This document shows, one piece after another, positions 11,037 to 23,000 of a stretch of 64,000 bases of DNA (the first letter of the stretch is position 1; every line of letters starts with the position of its first letter). The position numbers and the translations under genes were made by a program. Origin of the DNA: Spirogloea muscicola (lineage: Eukaryota; Streptophyta; Zygnematophyceae; Spirogloeales; Spirogloeaceae); assembly GCA_009602725.1 (NCBI GenBank), contig WELB01000011.1, positions 92,844 through 156,843 on the forward strand, given 5' to 3'. The notes under the pieces were generated by a model. The model worked only from the letters and a program-made list of their open reading frames with translations, was not told the origin of the DNA and did not search any database.

Positions 11037-14000
11037 ATGGCCGCCGTCACAACCGCCACTGCCGTTGCCGCCGCCGCCGTCGCCGCCGCCGCTGCCGCCA
11101 CGGCTCGTGGCGGTCGGGCCGCGANAGCCGCGGCGGCCGTGCCGCGCGCCTCCTCAGGCGGCGGCGGCGACGGCGGCGGCTGCGGGGGCCCGGTAGACTC
11201 GGCGGGTCAAGCGCAGGAACACGGCTTCCCTCTGCTTGATATCGTGAGCAAGCTCGGATCTCGCCGAGCCTCGCGCTGCTGCTCCTGCTTCCGGGGCCGC
11301 CTGCCCCGTAGCATCCGCCAACGGCGTCCGCGGAGGGCCTCGCAGCCCAACTGCTTTTGAAACCCTGTCATTGCCAGTACTTTTGGTTGACAAGAGCACT
11401 GTTCGACTCCCGGGGAACTCACGTACTACAACTTGGCAATGCACGGAGAGTCGTCCGGCAACATGTTACGTCTGCACACTGCGTTCTGAAAGTATTTACA
11501 GTATTCTGGCCACCCAGCTGCCAGCTTAAGCTAAGCTTTAGCTTCAGATCAGCTTTAGCTCTAGCCAAGCTTTAGTCTGGCCACCCAGCTGCCAGCTTCA
11601 GCTAAGCTTCGGTTCGGTTGGGCTTGGCTAGGTGGGGGCCCTCTGATTCCGCCGCCACTCATGGCCCTGTGTGCAGCACTGGGACTGGGCGGCCGCCGAA
11701 CCTGCCGCAGGCCAGGATGCCTTTGACAGCGTGGTCAAGGAGCAGCTTGCTGGTTCTGGAGGATCCGCCGGCAGCTCCGCCAGAGACGCGGCTGTCCTGG
11801 AACCCGCCGGTCTTGCGAGATATGCGGCCATGCTCGGCCTGCAGTCGCCCGTGCCGGAGCGCGAGGAGGCCGCACTCGCGCTCTGGCGGCACGCCAAGGG
11901 CGGCCGGGCATGCATCGACCAGATTGCCACCATGCCGGGGTGCCTGAACCTCCTTGTGATCCTCCTGGGATCCGGCGGCAGCCCCCCGGCTGCCGAGGCC
12001 GCGGCGGGGCTGCTGCAGAGCGTCGCCGCGGTTGAGGACTACCGGCTCGAGTTGCTAAGCGCTGGCGCCCTGGAGGAGGTCGCTGGCCTCCTCTTGCGAG
12101 GTGCGCCGCCAGCGGTACAGGCCGTTGGCCCGTACTCGCCACCGTCCTAAGCATTCTCTCCACAGCAAGTTCTTTGACAATGAAGTCCTTTGATCTATAC
12201 GCAAGCTATCAGAGTTTCCTGGGTTGAGGTTACTGTTATAGAGTCAGGGTTTATGGTAGCCAGTGGTGTTGAGCACAAGAGCTCCTGGCATGTACTTTCC
12301 CATGTGCTTTCGCAGGTAGAGGAACAAGCAGCCGGCCTTCTGGTTTCGCTGTCCACCGCCGTTTCTGAGGCTCCCCGCTTTGTGGAGCTTGGCCTGCTGC
12401 CCAAGCTCGTTGCCATGCTCGACCCGGCTCACCTCGCCATCCAGGAGGCCGCTGCCAAAGCCCTGGCCAATGTGACTCGCTGGCCAGGCGCGTGGGAGCA
12501 GGTAGCAGAGATCGGCGGTGTACCCAAGCTGGTGCGTGGGCCAGAGCCTTAGCCTGTTAGTGTAGGATGCCCTGTTAGTGTAGGATGCAAGTTAGTTGCT
12601 GGCACTCATTTGTAAGGTGGTTCGTATCCCATAGCCAGCACATGTTACTGCCCATATAAGGAAGGGTTTTTTGGTAAGGGCATGTCAAAACCTCTTTCCA
12701 TTCCAGGACTTTAAGCTCCAAGTAGCTGGTGCTTTGAGCACATTGGAAGGAGAACAGCTGTCTTAGCATCACTGTGATTGTCAAAGCAGGCACAGCTCGT
12801 TCTGGAGGAGGCCGCGCCAGGGCTGGCGAGACAGAGTGCCCGCAGCGCGCTGACGGAGCTCTGCAAGGCGCCCTTTCTCAGGGCCTTGATGATCGAGGAG
12901 GGGTTAGTGGTAGTGCCCCTCATTGGCGCTGACGCCTACCGATCCTTCAAACCGCTGCTGCATGAAGCGCCGCAGTTGCCTCAGAGCGTCAAGCTGGAGA
13001 AACGGACCTTGCAGGCTGATAAGGATGGGGACTTTGGGGCCGGCAGCCTCCTCCTAGGCCTGTCTGTCCTTGATGAGGCGAGCCAGCTGGATGAGCAGGC
13101 GCAGCAAGAGCTCGAAGGCAAGGTGCGGCAGCAGTTCCTGGCGCGGCTTGGGATCCTGGAAAAAGCCCAGGCCAAGCAGCAAACTGCTAGCAATCAAAGC
13201 CTCAATCTGGTGGCCGGCGACAGACAGCCTCAAGACGAGATGACTGGCCCAGCAAATGGCGGCATGTCCAGTGGCGACAGGTCGTCGGACAATCCTGAGA
13301 GAGTCACGGTGATGCCACGGTTGGACGGCGTGCCTCGCCTTGTCCTCATCCTTGGCCTTGACGATGCCACTGTGGCTGGAAGGGCTGCAAGAGCAGTTGC
13401 AGAATTCGCCATGACAGAGGACAATCGGCAAGCGATGCGGAATGCTGGCGCCATACCGCACCTCGTTCGCCTCCTTGGCTCTGGAGATGAGGAAGCGACA
13501 GCAGCTGCAGCTATTGCTCTCAGCCAGCTTGCACTCAGGTCCTCAGCCTCAAGCTTGATCACCGAACCTATAGGTTGTCGAAAATCAATGGGGCATGAGT
13601 GTCTACTTTGCTCTCTGATTGTGTCTGCAATTGCCTTGTGGAGCTGGAACAGCACGTTGTACCACATGTGTACAAGGATAGAAGCCCTCTAGAAGGCGGC
13701 TGTATGCCCATATTGGCATGGAAATAAAAGTCACTGCACAAGCACGTCTAGCACAAACATTTCCAATGCTTCTCCCTGTGTTGGATTTTGTGATTGTCCA
13801 GCGCACCTGTCAGAGGTTCCATCCGTAGTCACGGAGCCATCCCTGCCCTGGTGGCACTGCTCAATGCGAAGAGCGCTCCAATTGGTGTCAAAGAGCAGGG
13901 TGTCAAAGAGCAGGTTGGCAGTCATATCCATTCTGCTGTTTTGGAGTTGACATATGCATGCATAGAGAGTTGCTTATGCTGGTGCCAGTAGATACATGTG

Positions 14001-15641
14001 GAACATGCCTGTGGGAGGTAATTACATGCCAATAGACGGGTTGCATCAGTCTCTGTTGACATTTCAACGATTGGCAAACTAGGAGTGTCATTCACAGAGC
14101 AGGCCCTGACCAGATGCCTTTTTCTTGGAACAGGTTATGGGCACCCTCTTGAGGTTGTCTGATACTGATGATTACCCTGGCACAGCGGTATTTGGCACAG
14201 CACCTCAACACTCCATGCTTTGCCATCTGCCATCTGCGAGGCAAAGGCGTGGTAGCACGTGTCTATGGCTCAGAGACGAGGTGACATGTTATTCGGTACA
14301 AGCTCTTTGACCAAGTCCGTGACTGGGATCTTTGTTCAGGATCAGGATGTAGGGCTTCTTGAGATGCTTAGATCAGGTGAAGGTAGTCAGGAGACACCAG
14401 ATGAGTCTGGCAATGCGCCACGAGGCAAGCCATCTGCAATGCTTGATCCCAGGTAAATGTGATTGCATTGAGCAGAGCTATACACTCAAGCCTGGCTAGG
14501 CCTTCATCTGGCCCCTAAACCACCACCCAGTAGCATGCTTGCTGAGTGCAAGCTACTTAACTGGACGCAGTAACTGGTTGTTTTCATCACTTCCTTTTGT
14601 CAGGCCTAGTGCCACTAGCGGTCTAAGCTTACTGGGTGTCGTTGTCTTTGGCAGACGGGAACTCCTGGAATCTGGTGGACTTCCTCCTCTTTTAGAGTTG
14701 CTGCATGTTGGGAGCATGAGTCAGAAGCAGCTCGCAGCCAAGGTTCTTGTCAATATCGCCAGTGAAAGGCTGAATATGGATGCAATGGTGTCTGCGGGCA
14801 TCATTGACGCCCTTGAGGTGGCGCTGCACCCGCAGCATGCACCAGGTGAGCAAAAAGAAGCGCTCATGGTAAAGTAAGATGCATGTGCTATCAGCTGTGT
14901 CCTGCACTACTAAGTACAGAGTGAGCTTGCTGACACAGGGTTGATACCGACCGCTGGCTAGGTACAACAATTGCAGGTGAGGGCCTTGACGAGAGCCAGG
15001 AAGGTCTTCCCCTCGAGGAAAGCGAAGGGGTACCTTTGATGGAGGAGCTGTGGCAGATGCAGGCCGCCTGCGGCAGGGTTGTGGAGCTGTTGGCCACTTA
15101 CGTTACGGGTGATGCAGCCTTTGCTCTTAGAAGCGCCGGCTTGTCGGCAGTGCTCAGGGATCTCCTTCAAGCAGAGGTGCCACTGTCGGTCAAGGAGCAG
15201 GCAGCGGCAGCGCTGCTCAAACTTGAGGACCGCCCCCCCAGCTTGGGCTTCTTCAAGGCCCCGGATGCCGGGGTGGAGAAGGAGGTGGCCATGCTCAGCC
15301 TGCTGCCAAGCTTGGTGGAGCAGCTCAGCTCAGCTCCTGCGCTGGAGATGCGAGAGGAGGCCGTCCTCACACTGCGGGATCTTGTGCAGAGGGGCGGTGA
15401 CGATTTTGTTGCAGCCTTGGCGTCTGCTGGAGGGATATTTCCAGTTGTGCAGCTTCTTGGCTCTAGTGAGGACAGCGTGCGTGAGGCTGCACTGACGATT
15501 CTCTGCAAGCTGGCTATTGTGGAGGAAAATCAGCCAGCAATGCTTGCGGCAGGCGCACCGGAGGCCCTGGAACGCGTTGTGAAGCGAGGCAGGGCGGATT
15601 GGGAGCTCGCTCTTCGCGTCCTCAGGCTACTACCCGTTTAA
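11037..15641 (+). CDS. Armadillo (ARM)-repeat protein, multi-exon
   Basis: Large helical-repeat protein resembling the plant ARM-repeat protein typified by Arabidopsis At1g23180; molecular role unknown. A likely first exon starts at 11037 (GCCATGG context) with an Ala/Thr-rich, transit-peptide-like leader interrupted by N11125. Core exons start at about 11671 (HWDWAAAEPAAGQ, then MLGLQSPVPEREEAALALW and GCLNLLVILLGSGG), 12316 (EEQAAGLLVSLSTAVSEAPR) and 12787 (AQLVLEEAAPGLARQSARSA). The third contains VVPLIGADAYRSFKPLLHE and FGAGSLLLGLSVLDEASQ, which match the plant family's non-repeat segment. ARM repeats continue with VPRLVLILGLDDATVAGRAA, AIPHLVRLLGSGDEEA, GGLPPLLELLHVGSMSQKQL and FPVVQLLGSSEDSVREAAL, ending LALRVLRLLPV at 15641. 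Small exons between 13800 and 14900 are only partly resolved. A plastid location is possible from the leader but unproven. Confidence 0.75.
11515..11614. repeat. Direct duplication upstream of the first core ARM exon
   Basis: The block GGCCACCCAGCTGCCAGCTT followed by AGCTAAGCTT occurs at about 11509 and again at about 11579, roughly 70 bases apart. The spacer is made of TTTAGCT-like words. It lies in the presumed first intron. Confidence 0.6.
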
Positions 15642-16980
15642 TGGTACCCGCCGTCAGTCTTTTAGGAAACAGTTGGAAACCCAGGCATGATCTGGTACGC
15701 ATATATGAGGAACTTCGCGATGTACGCCTTGTGCAACTGGTGCAGAAGGGCACTATCTGGCGTTGCGGTTGTGATTGCATCATCGTCAAGCTTGGTCAGC
15801 ACATCTGTTTACGCCCTTTTGTGAGCAGAAGGGCGTTGTGATCCAGCTTGCTTCGGTCACAAACTGGTTAGTCCTAGTATGCTCTGGCAACCAGGGCTGG
15901 CATTTCACAATATGTACTTGCTGCTTATGCTGCCGCATGCGGGGGGTGAATAGAGACGACTGTAAAGTTGCTGGATGTTGCAGGTGCAATGAAAGCATGA
16001 TGGGTCATAGAAGGTCTGGAGACTAAGGGTTTGATAGTGCTGAGTGGAAGGGAGCAGCTATGAGCCGCAGAGCGATTGTTGTCTTGTAGAGATAATCTGT
16101 CTGCCAGATATAAGTAGGCAGGGGATGCCTGGACTAGTCAGCCAGGCAGAAATTGAGAACAGAAAACGATGTAGGGTTTGCTACCAGGCGGATCCTCCAC
16201 CGATGGGCCGATGTGCAGGAGTGAGCACTCTTCCACTTCCATTCCACTTCCATAAACAGGCTGCCCAGCCCGAAATAGCTGGGTTTTGGACCACAAACAA
16301 TGGGAATAGATTACCCACGATGTGCAGCCAAAAGCAACCGGCTTCCTAAAAGCCCTGAGCATGAGCAGCAATCTCTTGCATTGGCCTTCCTGTCCTCGAA
16401 CTCCATCATGCTGACACTTCTCCGCCCAACATCACTGGAGATGTTTGAGGGGCTGGCTGCTTATATTCAGTGTCCTCCACCGTGCTGGCTTTGGAGAAGT
16501 GCCTCAATATAATCTGCAGGTAAGACGTTCCACCACATTGGTTCGTCCCGTTATGGGCAGGGTTAGGCAAGCTCGGGTTTGCTCGCGACAGCCACTGCCA
16601 GTCCATAATCATCTTCTATGTTGCCACTACCCTCTCGAAGGCAGGCCGCCGCAATTTCCAAACATGTAGCCACAGTCTGCTCCAGGCTCTCGGGCCAGCC
16701 ACTTTTCCAGCCACCGCCTGCTCTAGTAGAGACGCCTTGCTTCCGCTGTCATTGACGCTACCGCAGTTAACTGGTCGCGGCTGCTCAGCCTGCTGAGCAA
16801 AGTGGGCTGGCGGCCGTCCTGCCCACCTCACACCTGCAATGTGCCGACTCCTCCGAGCTCGGCCGGCCGCTCACAGGCGCTGCCCCTCCTTGGGGAGGCT
16901 TTGCCGTCCCGGGCTTCCACAGCGGGACACCCCAAGCACCACAAGAAGTAGCTCTTGTAGGAGTAACTCACTGCTGCCAA
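15642..16980. other. Intergenic / unresolved stretch
   Basis: No gene can be supported. A minus-strand reading at 16616-16831 (LLEQAVAGKV and a Trp/Leu-rich tail) and a + frame at 16445 look protein-like for short spans, but I recognise no family and no coherent splicing. Confidence 0.35.
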
Positions 16981-17439
16981 CGTGGAAGAGCTGTTTCTTG
17001 TAGGGGCGCGGGCTGCAGGAAGGGCTGATTCACAGACGATGAAGATGGACGAGGCAGGTGGTGGGTTTGGAACCTGCGGCTTTGGTTTTGGGGGAGGTGG
17101 GCGTTTGGTTCATCAACGATCCTGCTGCTTCTCGTACGGCTTGCTTCCGAGAAGCTCGGGCCGCCAGGTCATGGGAGTTTGTCGCGGTGCCCTCGGCAGC
17201 GGTCCGGGTCGGTCCAAGAACCCCGCCTCCGTCAGGGCGCACGTGCGCAGGCAGCCGCGCCCCGTAGAGGCCCCGGCTGCAACAGAGCTTTGTTGCGGCA
17301 TGCCAGCCGTGCTCCCGCACGTGGGCCTTTCCCCGTGCAGACCGGCGGCTTGGCCCCCGCCAGCTGGCCCCGCAGGCCGTCGTGCGCACGTGCTTGCGGA
17401 TGCCCCCACCTTCCGCGCTCTTCGGCGCGGATTGCGCGA

Positions 17440-17560
17440 GGGCTCCCGCCAAAAGCGGCCCCTCTCTCTCCCGCCAAAAGGCGGCCCCCGCGCCACCTCC
17501 CTCCTCTCCCGCCAAAAGGGCGGGCCCTGCGCCACCTCCCTCCACTCCGCCCCCCCCCCC
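17440..17560. repeat. Tandem CCGCCAAAAGGCGG hairpins abutting the gap
   Basis: Three successive units, TCCCGCCAAAAGCGGCC (about 17444), TCCCGCCAAAAGGCGGCC (about 17468) and TCCCGCCAAAAGGGCGGGCC (about 17506), are spaced by C-rich CCACCTCCCTCC linkers. Each can fold as a GC stem with an AAAA loop. The array runs into a poly-C tract and then the Ns. Confidence 0.75.
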
Positions 17561-17767
17561 NNNNNNNNNNNNNNNNNNNNNNNNNNNNNNNNNNNNNNNN
17601 NNNNNNNNNNNNNNNNNNNNNNNNNNNNNNNNNNNNNNNNNNNNNNNNNNNNNNNNNNNNNNNNNNNNNNNNNNNNNNNNNNNNNNNNNNNNNNNNNNNN
17701 NNNNNNNNNNNNNNNNNNNNNNNNNNNNNNNNNNNNNNNNNNNNNNNNNNNNNNNNNNNNNNNNNNN
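17561..17767. other. Assembly gap (run of N)
   Basis: A 207-base run of N preceded by poly-C and the hairpin repeats. It probably marks a GC-rich repeat that was not resolved. Confidence 0.95.
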
Positions 17768-18162
17768 NNNNNNNNNNGCTGCCGTCCGCTGCGCCAGCCT
17801 CCCGCCGGGACCCGGCCGCCGCAGCGGCCACGCTCGCTGGGCCGCCGCCGCCGTGGCCGTGGCATGCCCGCGCAGCTGAGCCGTCCTCCCGGCTCTCGAT
17901 TCTGTCAGCCGGTGTTGTGGCGAACGACGGCGCGCGGCGTTCACCGACGTCTTCGGGGAGCCCGATCCCCCTCGCCACTGCCCACGATCCTGGCGGCGAC
18001 GGGCGCGGCAGCTTGGTGCAGTCCCTCCTAGGGGGCGTGCACGTCGTCTCGGCGGTGCCGTCTATCGTGGTGACCAGCCGCAGCAGCGGCATGGCGGCGG
18101 CGCAGTCCAAGCGCGTCTGCATCGACTACCGGCTCGTCGTCGTCGCGAGGGCAAAGGACTGA

Positions 18163-19407
18163 GCCGCCGGCCCTTGATGCACAAGCAAGGCCTGCACTCA
18201 TCTTCTCGCGCACACAATCTGGCGAGAGATCACTCCGTGGACGAGCAGTGCAAGGCTGCCCGCAGGCTGCTGCTGCTGCTGCTGCAAACCTCGAGGAGTC
18301 TTGCGATACCCTCGATTGAGCTGTCACCAGCTTCAACGTGAGGCTGCAGCAGCCACTGACTCTAGAAATCTACTTGGTCACAGTCTCCATATCCAGGTTG
18401 CAACAGCATGCATACACATGTTGACTGATGTACCACTTGAACACTCATAACTAGAGATATTCTTGCTACATGTATGGGTGCATGTAGACATGCTGGTGAT
18501 TGTAGTACATGAGATAGCCGACAAGTCGGCCATCAGATACTAGGCACTTGTCCTAACGAGCCTGCTGACACTCACTTCCCAACTGTCCTATAACAGAATG
18601 TCAATAGCAACTCAAGGTCTTGGTCATGTTGTTATTGCTGGTATACCCTGAGTGAGTCAGCACCAAGCAAGACTTCTTAGCAGTCTGCTCTGTAGACAAT
18701 ATCGTGTGGCAGTGCGAGCTAGGAGAGAGAGGAGTTGGAATGAGATAGGTGTTGGAAGCAAATGACATGGCTCTTCTACATATTTGGCAGGTCACCTACT
18801 CTTAGGGCGGCTCCACTTGCCTCAAAGCGGCTCTACTTGCAAGCAACCCAATCGGCACACCAGATCTAGGCATGCACTCTTGCAGGGGGTGGTAATTACT
18901 GAACCATAAGAACAGCATATTCGGGGTCCTCACATACTCTTAGCTACACTTCCTCACTCTCTCCTGGAGAACGGAGCAGCCTTGTTCTCCTGTTCAGTAA
19001 TTGCGAACTTGTACTATTTCTCAAGGATCATTGATTTCATTTCCAGAACCTGCGAGCAGAGAAGAACTCTCGGTGTGGATGTCCTTGCTGATGGTTTTCC
19101 AAGGCTGCTCGGATCTCCTTCGCCTGCCAAGCAGATGACCGAAAGTATGATCAGATCCAGGGTACCTCGAGGTGACAGAAGGCATCTGTCAAAGGTTGTC
19201 AGGATTGGCTATGACCTCAATGCTAATTGCAGGTTGTGCAATTTGCAGCTACACAGCCACTACTTACGAAGACGCAACCAGTACTCAACAGCCCAACTTG
19301 CTCTACGAGCAAGTACCATGTCTCTCTGGAAACTTAGTGGTCTAAAATTACTGTCAAATACAGTATGCATGGCCACTTTGACTGCTTGAGGACAAGCTCC
19401 AGTAGCC
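18163..19407. other. Intergenic stretch 3' of the MRS2-like gene
   Basis: About 1.2 kb with no recognised gene. A + strand open frame at 18982-19389 has no family similarity and no start context worth noting. Confidence 0.35.
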
Positions 19408-20025
19408 TTAAGTACACCCAGAAGGTGCAACACGGGCAGCATGCTTTGCTTTGGGCGATTCTAAATTGTGAAGATGCAGATGACGTACATCAAGGCGCCC
19501 ATCGTGGTCTGTATCGAGCATCCTAAACACAAGGTCCAGCTCCCTCTGCAATACCCAGAAATATTACAGTTGATGCATGGCTGAGAAGCCAGCTTAAGTA
19601 CAGCCACACAAGAATAGACATGGCATGTGCTTGTTCGCTCTAAAAGAACGTGGCCACCTCACCTTGCGGACGTTCTTGGCAGATGGGTGAGCCTTGCACA
19701 AGAGAAGAAAGTCGTCCTTTTTCACTATTCCATCTGCAGATTCCAAGGTAGTAATGACTCAGGCATAGATCATTTCAAGCGTTGATATTATGCAGCCCTA
19801 CTAGATATGTACGTTGCCAGTCAGCGGTGCGAACAAAGCGGAGTGCACATCAAGCACCAGCTTCTGTTGGCCAAGTCTTAATCAAGCAAGACTTTAAACC
19901 ATGCCTAGCCTTGCAGGATCACAACAAGCACTGACAAACCAAGGCTCACCTTGGCTAGCTACGGCGTGTACTATATCGTCAATGTCGTCCATATGCTGAA
20001 GAAGGTCCCGAAGCGCTGCTTGGTC
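19408..20025 (-). other. EF-hand-like C-terminal exons of the MRS2 gene
   Basis: Three exons with matching phases encode two EF-hand-like units. The second loop DTDHDGRLDVRH keeps Asp at loop positions 1, 3 and 5, Gly at 6 and a hydrophobic residue at 8, but has His instead of Glu at 12. The first loop, VASQDGIVKKDD, is degenerate at position 1. The preceding transmembrane exon ends ADRRRAQ at a GTAGGC donor in phase 0, and the first EF exon also begins in phase 0 about 200 bases later. A separate EF-hand gene starting at the internal Met of LLQHMDDIDD cannot be excluded. Confidence 0.6.
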
Positions 20026-23000
20026 CTGCAAGTGTGACCAGGACTTGTCACATCAGATGTTCAGAAGTCATCACATCGTGTTCATGTAATTTCTTTTCAG
20101 GACAAGCTGGACTTGCCACCAGGCACAGTGATGTAGCATCATCTTACAAACAACCATGCATTCGACCAAACAGACGTATGGTCAATCAGTACGCAGAGAC
20201 AAGACAAGAGATGAGGCCTACTTGGGCACGTCTCCTGTCAGCCGTGCTCGGTCGAATTTGGAAGAAGTAAATGAAGACTGCAAGTATTGCCACTGAGGAC
20301 AGCGCAGTGCTCCCTACCACATAAGCAAAAAAGTGCGGGTGGTCCTCCACCCCACTGAGATTGCGCCACATGACAGCGTTGAGTGAGGTTGCTTTGAGAT
20401 AAGCCCTGACTGATTATGCCTGCCACTTGTATCGTATATTCAGCCCACCTTGCCATGGCAGGTGACTTGCCAATGAGAAGCACCTTCGCAGTGAGACTCA
20501 CTTGGGTATGTTCATGCCAAAAAAGGCAGCTGGTACAGTTGCCCTGCGCCCACATCAAACAAGGGCAGCTCATTGGGTCTGATCCAGTGATTGCCACAGG
20601 TTTAATATCTTAACATGCTTGTATTAACATACTTGTCCGACTGTCATTGGACTGCGACAAGTGTACATGAAGGGTCATAACTTTTGAATGCCAAGGAAGA
20701 CTGTAACTGTCAGTGTCATGCAGATTATACATCACGGTCCATGTCATGAGGAACTGTCAGAATATGGCAGTTTACAATTGTTGACAGGAGTTCAAGAGAC
20801 TGTGTGGTGGTCTCACGAGGTCAGGCAGAGAGTAGCAATGGACGTGAAGAGGTTGACCCGGATGATGCGGTTGCGCGTTGTGTCCAGCCCTAGCTCCCAC
20901 ACCTGCCCGACACCCAGGCCAGCAGCTTGTAAGCAGGCCACTAACGCATCTACCACCCCAATGACGCCTTTGTGCTTGGCAGCCCTCCTTTTACAAGAAT
21001 GAGTTTTAGTCATTACAATTGTACGTGCGTCCATCTGCAATGTGCTCAGGATCTGGGCATTTTCAAGCCAAGGGACCTCTTGTGCCGCTTCCATGTTGGT
21101 CCGAAGCTCCGAGAGTGCACCCCCTACATCTTGCAGCTGGCACAAGCGATACGAGCATGCCACAAGCTTGGTGGTCAATGATACTGAGCTGCCAGATGCG
21201 AGTCAGCAGCAGGCCCACGCCTGAATCAGAAACTCAGTCTTGGTGGGCTTTCGAACAATTCCTCCTCAATTCTGCGGATCTTAATGATCCTCTGCCATGA
21301 TTTTATTGAAAGTCTCCATCCTTGCCTGGTACCTCGTTAGTGTAAGAGATGAGCATGTCCACTGTGGCTGCCTTAGCCTTGTGTTGCCGTTCCTCTACTG
21401 CCTGGGAGCCATTTCTGCGTCCTGCATCAAGAACATGGACAGCAGTGTGGCACGAGCTGGTCACAATGAGCTCTGATGAGCTCGTCCATTTGTCGCAGCC
21501 TCCGCGGTCAACACACATGACTTAATGACTTGCATGCTGTGTTTTTAGATTATTGTAATCGTGTTACAGCCTTGACTAACATTGTACTCTAAGCCGAGAT
21601 GATCTGACTTGAGACCAAGATACTGACTCATTGTTGATCACAATTGCCAAAGCTACCAGACTGGCCCAATGACAGCAAACATTCTTTGAGGCACTCACTG
21701 TGCCCGCCAGAATTTGCGCCGAGATCATAGTACACCGAGTCGCCAACTGCCTCGGGCCAAGATTGCGGGGAGGACCCATCGCACAGCAGCCCAAGCATGT
21801 CTTCATTGCCGAGCACCTGAGCAGAGCACAGCACCTCGAAAACGTCATACAAGGGGTACACAATGATTGCATGCTGCAATTTATATATTTTCGTCTTGTA
21901 CACCAGCGAAGTGCAGATTAGCCAGAGCAGATGGTACCGACTATTGTCGAGAGGACGGACGTAGATAGAGAAAGGCCGAGTGCCAAGACAGGGAGCTCGA
22001 AGCAATCACCTCCTCGATAGCACTATGAGTCTCACGCACGTCGTTTTCAAGGCTCGTAAGAGCTACCTTTAGTGGCAGCAGGCGGTGCAAGCTGCGCCAT
22101 GACAAGCCCCACCCTGATTGTCAGCCTTGCCGAAATATGATGAATTGTCCAGCGGCTCGCTTCAGTGAAGAGTAAGTAAACCCGTTTGCACGATCGATCT
22201 CACATCTATCCACATGATGGAGTCCCAGAGCAACCCATTATTGAGCATCATGCGAGCCCGTACCCAGCCAAGCTCACATCCTCTGTGAGGTCCTCCAGCA
22301 TCCGTTCCACGACCATCCGCAGCCTTCTCTGAGCAGGATGGAATAGAAGTAAAAATGGCAGCAGAATCTTTACAAGATAAGTCCTCAATTACAAATTAAC
22401 TGAGTGACTCTGCGAGAAAGTGGGTCACTCTGCCGTTCATCTTCGGTGCTTCTGAAGACAGAATAGCAATTGTTTATGCTGTTGGAAGTCTGTGTTGTGC
22501 TGCCCTGCCTCTCAAACTTGTGGTCGAAGAAGGAGGTTGTCTCGTGCAGGATGCCTTCGAGCATGCGGAGCTGGAAGGGCATGGTGCCCCACGTGAACGA
22601 TGCTGGCCGTCGCTCCAGCTCTGACATGGTCATCGCGAACGCATCCGTCGACCTGGCAACGCTGATGAGCGCCTCAGCTGCTAGTACAGTGTGCGACACC
22701 TGAGTAGCATTCGAAGATAGCTCGGTCAATGCAAAGCAAGTGAAGGGCCATGGCCTTTTCTGGGGCCTTGTTGAGAGGCCCAGGTCACCCACCGGATGTA
22801 TCCGCCCTGCATTTGCCTGTCGCCACCTCCATGGCCATCCTCCTCCTGGTCGCAGCTGTTGCCTCTGCTGCTGCTGTCCTCCTTGTCGACCGACAGCGCC
22901 TTGACGCCGGCGCTGAGCGGCCGGTGCCGCTTTGCAGACGCCCTGCAGCACCTCAGCAAGAACTTAGCATCACACGTCTACAATGGACGCATGCGGCATC

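Larger units (their letters stand above)
16982..18162 (+). other. Possible unresolved gene spanning an assembly gap
   Basis: Long GC-rich open frames run on both strands because of the 207-base N gap. On the + strand a frame after the gap ends QSKRVCIDYRLVVVARAKD with a stop at 18162. Before the gap one frame reads GEVGVWFINDPAASRTACF. Neither resembles a family I know. Coding status is undecided and the strand is a weak guess. Confidence 0.2.

Noticed and set aside
11395-11425. Possible tRNA T-arm (GTTCGACTCCCGG)
   Set aside because: The flanking sequence does not form a matching acceptor, D-arm or anticodon arm.
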